This document shows positions 60,055 through 64,000 of a DNA stretch of 64,000 nucleotides, piece after piece. The DNA comes from Rhodococcus marinonascens NBRC 14363 (GTDB lineage: Bacteria; Actinomycetota; Actinomycetes; Mycobacteriales; Mycobacteriaceae). The notes below the pieces were generated by a model that worked only from the letters and a program-made list of their open reading frames with translations, was not told where the DNA came from and made no database searches. Each line of letters opens with the position of its first letter. Position 1 is the stretch's first letter. The stretch covers positions 1 through 64,000 of the forward strand of contig NZ_BCXB01000022.1 of NCBI RefSeq assembly GCF_001894885.1, given 5' to 3'. The position numbers and the translations under genes are program-made.

Positions 60055-60093
60055 GGGTGCGTCAGTTTGCGGGTGCGTCAGTTTGCGGGTGCG
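60055..60093. repeat. 16-bp direct repeat at the NHL-protein stop codon
   Basis: GGGTGCGTCAGTTTGC occurs at 60055-60070 and 60071-60086, followed by a partial third copy (GGGTGCG). The stop of the leftward NHL-repeat gene is TCA (minus TGA) at 60078-60080 inside the second copy, and the first copy contains the same TGA in the same relative place. Probably a recent slippage duplication that does not alter the protein. Confidence 0.8.
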
Positions 60094-62027
60094 GTGGATT
60101 GAAGAGGTGCCGCGAGGCCCACGTATGCGACGATCTCGTGTGCTCCTGGGTTGGTCTGGACGGGAATGTCCAACCAATTGTTGGCGAGCCAGACGTTGCC
60201 GGACGGGTCTACTGCGACCCCGGTGTTTCGCTCGAGTCCGTCGAATGCGTATCCCGTGATGGCAGGTGAGATCGGGTCACCGCTTCTCATTCCTGGAGGG
60301 CATGTGGACGCGTCGGTGCCGCAGAAGTTCGACAACCTTTTGCCACCGAAGTTGGCCACCCAGACGTTGCCGTCACCGTCGGCCGCAATGCCCCACGGGA
60401 TGGTCAGTCCACCGCCCATGTATGGCCCGCCCTGCATGGACCCGTCCGGATTCAGGAGGGTGATTGATCCGACCCCCGGGGAGAGACCGGGGACGTCCGG
60501 GCAGGGCAGTTGCACGATGCTCGAATTGGCGACCCAGACATTTCCGGACCCATCGCTTGCGATACCCATCGGATTGTTCAGGCCACCGCCGGACACGGGG
60601 GAGTTGGGCAGGGGAGTCCCGTCTCTGTCGAGAACTGCCACCGCGTTGTTCAGCATCCCGGTCGCGAATACGTGACGACCGTTGTCCACCATGCCGAATG
60701 GCCGCGCCAGGCCCGCGTCGATATTTTCGGCTCGGCTCGGGTCGCCGTCCGGGTATCGGGTCAGCGTGTTCGAACCGCAGTTCGCCATCCAGATGTTTCC
60801 GTCGCGGTCGGCAATCGTTCCCTGCGGCCAGTCGATTGCACCCTCGGTGAAACCCTCTGGGGGAGAAAGTGGCTGACCGTCCGAGGTGAACTTCGAGACA
60901 CTGTTGTGCGGTGGCTGCTGATCCTCGGGGCATCCAGGAGGCTGCGCGGCGAATCCGTAGTTACCCACCCAGACGTCGCCGTTCGGGTCGATGGTGATCC
61001 CGAAGCCGGCTCCACTCAAACCGCCGCCCTTGAAGGGCGAACCCGGCACGAACTGACCTGTCGGGCTGAACTTGAACACCGAGTCGCCGCCGCACACGGG
61101 AACTCGCGGGTCGGGGTTGTACTGATAGTTGTTGTTCACCCAAATGTAGCCGTCCTCGTCGATGGCGAAATTCCCCGGACCGGCAAGCGAATGTCCGTCA
61201 CCATTGAAGCGGAGAGCGAGGGTCCATGCCGCCGGCGGGAGGTCGAGCGCAGGAAGATATGGCCGGGGCGGAAGCATCGAGATGCCGAACAGGGGCAGGA
61301 CGGCATTCGCCGGACCGCGGGCGACATCGGACATTGCGCGGAAGGTGTCGACCGGACGTGGTTCTCCAGGAGGAGTTGCCGCGTCTAGCAAGGTGTCGCA
61401 TGGTATCCGCATCGTGACGCACGCAGACAGCATGTTCGACAGTGAGTTGAAGGCCGCCATCGTGGAGGTCTCGGCACCGTTGGGAGACGAGACCAGCACG
61501 GCCCCGGGCTCGCCTGTTGCGACGTCGACGAGGTTGCGCACCATCCCAGCCGCATTGGTGATTCCCGGGTTCGGCCCGGAGATTCCGCCCGACGTGACAA
61601 ATTGCGCCATCGCGAACGCGGAGGCCACGGTGGTCCTCTCGTTGACGACCACGTCGGCCGGCAACGGCCCGCTGCCGAGAACGCTGGCGAGCACCAGCGA
61701 ACCGGGATCGGATCGAACCGTGTTCTCCGCGAGCAGATACAGGACGGATCCCGGTGGCCGTGAGCTGCTCAGGTTCACTACGAAGCGCCCGTCGGCGTCG
61801 GTTGTTCCGCTACCGAGCGGATGCGCTCGTCGCTCGCCGCCGTCGCCAGCGCTCCAGGCGGTGACCGAGAAGGATTCAAGCGGGCCACTTGCGCCCCGGA
61901 CGTGGCCGGAGAGGGTGCCGAGTTGAGCGGATACCGGCGACGGAGCGGTGATGGGCACGGCCATCGCGGCGAGTAGCAGCGCGGCAGTGGAGGCGACAAA
62001 GCTGAACGAGCGGAATCCGTGCGCCAT
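60078..62027 (-). CDS. Secreted NHL/Vgb-like beta-propeller protein
   Basis: Exported protein of 649 residues. The signal peptide is FSFVASTAALLLAAMAVPIT with cleavage near SPVSA. Residues ~35-120 form a carboxypeptidase-regulatory-like (SDR/CarboxypepD) strand domain (GTLSGHVRGASGPLESFSVT), then a helical region, and from about residue 260 a beta-propeller with repeats of the form DGN(V/I)WVAN preceded by P.GIA.D.(GYIWVNNN, GDVWVGNYGF, GNIWMANCGS, GNVWVANSS, GNVWVANFGG, GNVWLANNW). Such propellers in streptogramin-lyase-like proteins bind ligands or hydrolyse lactones, but no catalytic pair can be asserted. GGAGGG precedes the ATG. No cell-wall anchor is seen. Confidence 0.88.
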   Translation of the reverse strand: MAHGFRSFSFVASTAALLLAAMAVPITAPSPVSAQLGTLSGHVRGASGPLESFSVTAWSAGDGGERRAHPLGSGTTDADGRFVVNLSSSRPPGSVLYLLAENTVRSDPGSLVLASVLGSGPLPADVVVNERTTVASAFAMAQFVTSGGISGPNPGITNAAGMVRNLVDVATGEPGAVLVSSPNGAETSTMAAFNSLSNMLSACVTMRIPCDTLLDAATPPGEPRPVDTFRAMSDVARGPANAVLPLFGISMLPPRPYLPALDLPPAAWTLALRFNGDGHSLAGPGNFAIDEDGYIWVNNNYQYNPDPRVPVCGGDSVFKFSPTGQFVPGSPFKGGGLSGAGFGITIDPNGDVWVGNYGFAAQPPGCPEDQQPPHNSVSKFTSDGQPLSPPEGFTEGAIDWPQGTIADRDGNIWMANCGSNTLTRYPDGDPSRAENIDAGLARPFGMVDNGRHVFATGMLNNAVAVLDRDGTPLPNSPVSGGGLNNPMGIASDGSGNVWVANSSIVQLPCPDVPGLSPGVGSITLLNPDGSMQGGPYMGGGLTIPWGIAADGDGNVWVANFGGKRLSNFCGTDASTCPPGMRSGDPISPAITGYAFDGLERNTGVAVDPSGNVWLANNWLDIPVQTNPGAHEIVAYVGLAAPLQSTAPAN

Positions 62028-62200
62028 GAAACCCTCCGTCAGAATGCAATGCTCTGATGGTCATGTGCTCAAGCGGTTGCTCACAGATTACGCATGGGCA
62101 CCACGAGATTTGGCGAAAATACCTGAAGCGCTGGATATTGCCGGTGAAGCCGGACGTGCTCGCGATTTTCGGCAGAGCCGAGCAGTCCGCGTGATTCGCG

Positions 62201-62800
62201 CTAGCCCGCACCCACCATGCGCATCGCAAGGCCTGCATAGAGGTCGGCAACGACCTTCGGTTCGGTATACGCACCGGCGGGGAACCAGCGGCAGATATCG
62301 ACGCACAGCGACATGAGGGCCAGCGTGACGCCTTCGCTGTCGGGCACCGTGAATTCGCCGGACGCGGCGCCGGCGTCGACGACGGCACGAACGATGCGGG
62401 TGATTTCCCGGCGCAACCTGACAACCTCGCGATAGTGCTCCGTGGTGAGGGCATTGAGTTCGTACTGCACGACACGAGCCTGCGTGTGGTGAGTGGCCTG
62501 CCAGACGGCGAAGGCGCCGATAAGTGCCCGCAACCTCGTCGACGGGAGTTCGTCGGGAAGGTCTGCACGCGTCACGACATCAAGGGTGGCGGTGTGGCCT
62601 TCGTAGCTGATCGCAAATAGCAGTTCTTCCTTAGACCGGTAGTGCGGGTACATCGCGGCCGGACTCATGTCGAGGCGAGCGGCGATCTCGCGGGTCGTAG
62701 TTCCGCCGTAACCGCTGCTCGCGAACGCGTCGGCGGCTGCGACCCGGATGCGGGCGGCAGCCTTGGACGGGCTGATCACCTGGTTCGGCGGTTCGCTCAT
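62201..62800 (-). CDS. TetR-family transcriptional regulator
   Basis: Repressor of 199 residues from the ATG at 62800 with GGAGGAG 1-3 nt upstream. The helix-turn-helix is standard: AAADAFASSGYGGTTTREIA followed by ARLDMSPAAMYPHYRSKEEL. The C-terminal ligand domain (SYEGHTATLDVVTRADLPDE onward) resembles regulators of acyl-CoA genes. It is divergent from an acyl-CoA dehydrogenase gene with two palindromes in between, so it very likely represses that gene until an acyl-CoA binds (inference from layout and family). Confidence 0.9.
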   Translation of the reverse strand: MSEPPNQVISPSKAAARIRVAAADAFASSGYGGTTTREIAARLDMSPAAMYPHYRSKEELLFAISYEGHTATLDVVTRADLPDELPSTRLRALIGAFAVWQATHHTQARVVQYELNALTTEHYREVVRLRREITRIVRAVVDAGAASGEFTVPDSEGVTLALMSLCVDICRWFPAGAYTEPKVVADLYAGLAMRMVGAG

Positions 62801-62853
62801 GCCTCCTCCATCCCTGGCTGTGCGGATGTTGACAATACCGCGCAGTCCCAGCA

Positions 62854-62890
62854 TTATAAGCAATCGCTTATAAAATAAGCATACGCTTAC
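62854..62890. promoter_or_regulatory. Two TetR-type palindromic operators
   Basis: TTATAAGCAATCGCTTATAA (62854-62873) has perfect 8-bp arms; ATAAGCATACGCTTAC (62875-62890) repeats the core. Both share TAAGCNNNNGCTTA. They sit in the promoter between the TetR and acyl-CoA dehydrogenase genes and are probably the TetR binding sites, possibly bound by two dimers. Confidence 0.8.
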
Positions 62891-62941
62891 ATATTGTAGG
62901 CATGCATTGCAGGAACAGTCCGATTTGAAGGAGGAGCGGTC

Positions 62942-64000
62942 ATGCAACGCACCCTGTACGGCCCTGATCACGAGGCATTCCGCGGATCGGTCCGGGAATT
63001 CGTGAACCGCAAGATCCTGCCGGTGGCCGACAAATTGATCGAGCAGCGCTTCATCGACCGTGAGATCTGGCTTGAGGCCGGCCGCAACGGCTTCCTAGGC
63101 CTCGAGATTCCCGAGGCCTACGGTGGGAGCGAGGCCGGCGACTACCGGTTCAATGCCGTGCTTGCCGAAGAACTTGCGCGGGCAAACGCGGCAGTGGCGT
63201 CGAGTATCAGCATCCACGCGGACGTCGTGGCCCCGTACCTCGTGCAGTTGACGACGGAAGAGCAGAAACTGCGTTGGCTGCCCAAGTTCTGCACTGGTGA
63301 ACTGCTCACCGCCATCGGTATGACCGAGCCGTCGGGTGGATCAGACCTTGCCGCGCTGAAGACCACGGCGGTCAAGGACGGCGGCGATTGGATCATCAAC
63401 GGTTCCAAGACCTTCATCACCAACGGCTACAACGCCGACTTGGTGATCGTCGCGGCGCGAACCAGCCCCGAGAAGAAGTCCAAAGGCATCACCCTGTTCG
63501 CCGTCGAGACGGGCATGGAGGGCTTCGAGCGCGGCCGAAAACTCGACAAGGTGGGCCAGCACGAGTCCGACACCGCCGAGTTGTTCTTCGAGAATGTCCG
63601 CGTGCCGTCGATGAACATCATCGGTGAGTTAGACCGCGGATTCATCCACATGATGGAGATGCTGCCGCAGGAGCGTGTCGGTGCCGCGATCTCGAACATC
63701 GCGCACGCCGCGCCGATCCTCGAGGAGACGATACAATACGCCAAGGACCGCAAGGCTTTCGGGCAGCCGATCGGCTCACTACAGTGGAACAAGTTCCTCC
63801 TCGCGGATCTGGTCACCCGAGTTGAGGTCACTCAGGCATTCGTCGACAACTGCGTCGCCGCACATGCAGACGGTGAACTGACCGCCGTCGACGCCGCGAA
63901 GGCCAAGTGGTGGACCGCCCAGGTGCAGAACGAGGTCCTCGACCACTGCGTTCAACTACACGGTGGCTACGGTTTCATGACGGAGTACCGTGTCGCTCGT
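62942..64000 (+). CDS. Acyl-CoA dehydrogenase, partial
   Basis: Acyl-CoA dehydrogenase running off the right edge; 353 codons are visible from the ATG at 62942 (GGAGGAGCGGTC upstream). The FAD segment IGMTEPSGGSDLAALKTTAV, strand GSKTFITNGYNADLVIV and helix QLHGGYGFMTEYRVAR are clear. The helix-G region reads MLPQERVGAAISNIAHAA with a glutamate in the LCAD/IVD alternative position; the C-terminal site lies beyond the window. Length and sequence resemble long-chain or citronellyl-type acyl-CoA dehydrogenases. It is divergent from the TetR regulator and probably heads a rightward operon. Confidence 0.93.
   Translation, partial: MQRTLYGPDHEAFRGSVREFVNRKILPVADKLIEQRFIDREIWLEAGRNGFLGLEIPEAYGGSEAGDYRFNAVLAEELARANAAVASSISIHADVVAPYLVQLTTEEQKLRWLPKFCTGELLTAIGMTEPSGGSDLAALKTTAVKDGGDWIINGSKTFITNGYNADLVIVAARTSPEKKSKGITLFAVETGMEGFERGRKLDKVGQHESDTAELFFENVRVPSMNIIGELDRGFIHMMEMLPQERVGAAISNIAHAAPILEETIQYAKDRKAFGQPIGSLQWNKFLLADLVTRVEVTQAFVDNCVAAHADGELTAVDAAKAKWWTAQVQNEVLDHCVQLHGGYGFMTEYRVAR

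Overview
The window looks like chromosomal or megaplasmid DNA of a catabolically versatile, high-GC mycolic-acid actinobacterium. Rhodococcus (opacus/jostii/wratislaviensis-like) is the best fit. This is inferred from the GC-rich codon use, mycofactocin-type SDRs, a Cys-x2-His-x2-Cys ferredoxin next to a P450, a gamma-alpha fused 2-oxoacid:acceptor oxidoreductase, malate:quinone oxidoreductase, an Entner-Doudoroff operon, and an actinobacterial initiator tRNA. No 16S gene or other strict taxonomic marker is present.

Region 1 (1-30 kb) is a large acyl-CoA catabolic island. A divergent promoter near 2.6 kb drives thiolase, type-II 3-hydroxyacyl-CoA dehydrogenase and enoyl-CoA hydratase leftward. 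Rightward it drives a nine-gene operon: acyl-CoA dehydrogenase, SDR, LLM flavoprotein, acyl-CoA synthetase, second acyl-CoA dehydrogenase, CitE-like lyase, MaoC hydratase, aldehyde dehydrogenase and CaiB-type CoA transferase. Further right are an ArsR/SRPBCC pair, another SDR/acyl-CoA dehydrogenase pair, KorAB, a chimeric pseudogene, and a tandem duplication of a mycofactocin-dependent dehydrogenase. An IS481 remnant, an MFS exporter, a SnoaL-like protein, a MenB/BadI-like crotonase, a GntR/FCD regulator, a ferredoxin, a cytochrome P450 and an SMP-30 lactonase follow. AT-rich operator-like motifs recur in at least five promoters of this island. The working model (inference) is P450 hydroxylation of a hydrophobic, probably alicyclic or terpenoid, substrate. 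Alcohol and aldehyde oxidation, CoA activation, ring opening by the MenB/BadI-like enzyme and beta-oxidation would follow, with a CitE/MaoC branch for a branched or dicarboxylic acyl-CoA.

Region 2 (30-38.4 kb) is central carbon metabolism. It holds a LysR regulator divergent from mqo, a small secreted protein, and a ROK repressor divergent from zwf-edd-eda (Entner-Doudoroff). A sugar transporter gene follows and is cut off after about 79 codons.

Region 3 (38.4-45 kb) is scarred accessory DNA. It has truncated genes on both sides of a phage-like relic: a holin-like protein, two small phage-type proteins, a repeat-bearing small ORF and a truncated serine recombinase. A secreted pentapeptide-repeat protein, a LacI relic, a decayed nucleoside hydrolase with its transporter, and a headless GntR regulator complete it.

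Region 4 (45-64 kb) holds a MarR/DHA2 efflux pair, a monoacylglycerol-lipase-like hydrolase, a phytoene-desaturase-like oxidoreductase and a 14-bp repeat array beside the initiator tRNA gene. LON-domain and DUF309 genes come next. A CsoR/CstR-like operator set then governs TauE/DUF302, an MMPL transporter and a 56-residue Cys-rich protein. Phosphonoacetate hydrolase with its transporters, a secreted NHL-repeat protein, and a TetR regulator divergent from an acyl-CoA dehydrogenase (cut by the right edge) end the window.

No CRISPR array, defence island or biosynthetic megasynthase is visible. The least conventional parts are the island-wide operator motif, the duplicated dehydrogenase with localised divergence, the heptamer repeat spanning start codons, and the CsoR-like regulon with its small Cys-rich protein.
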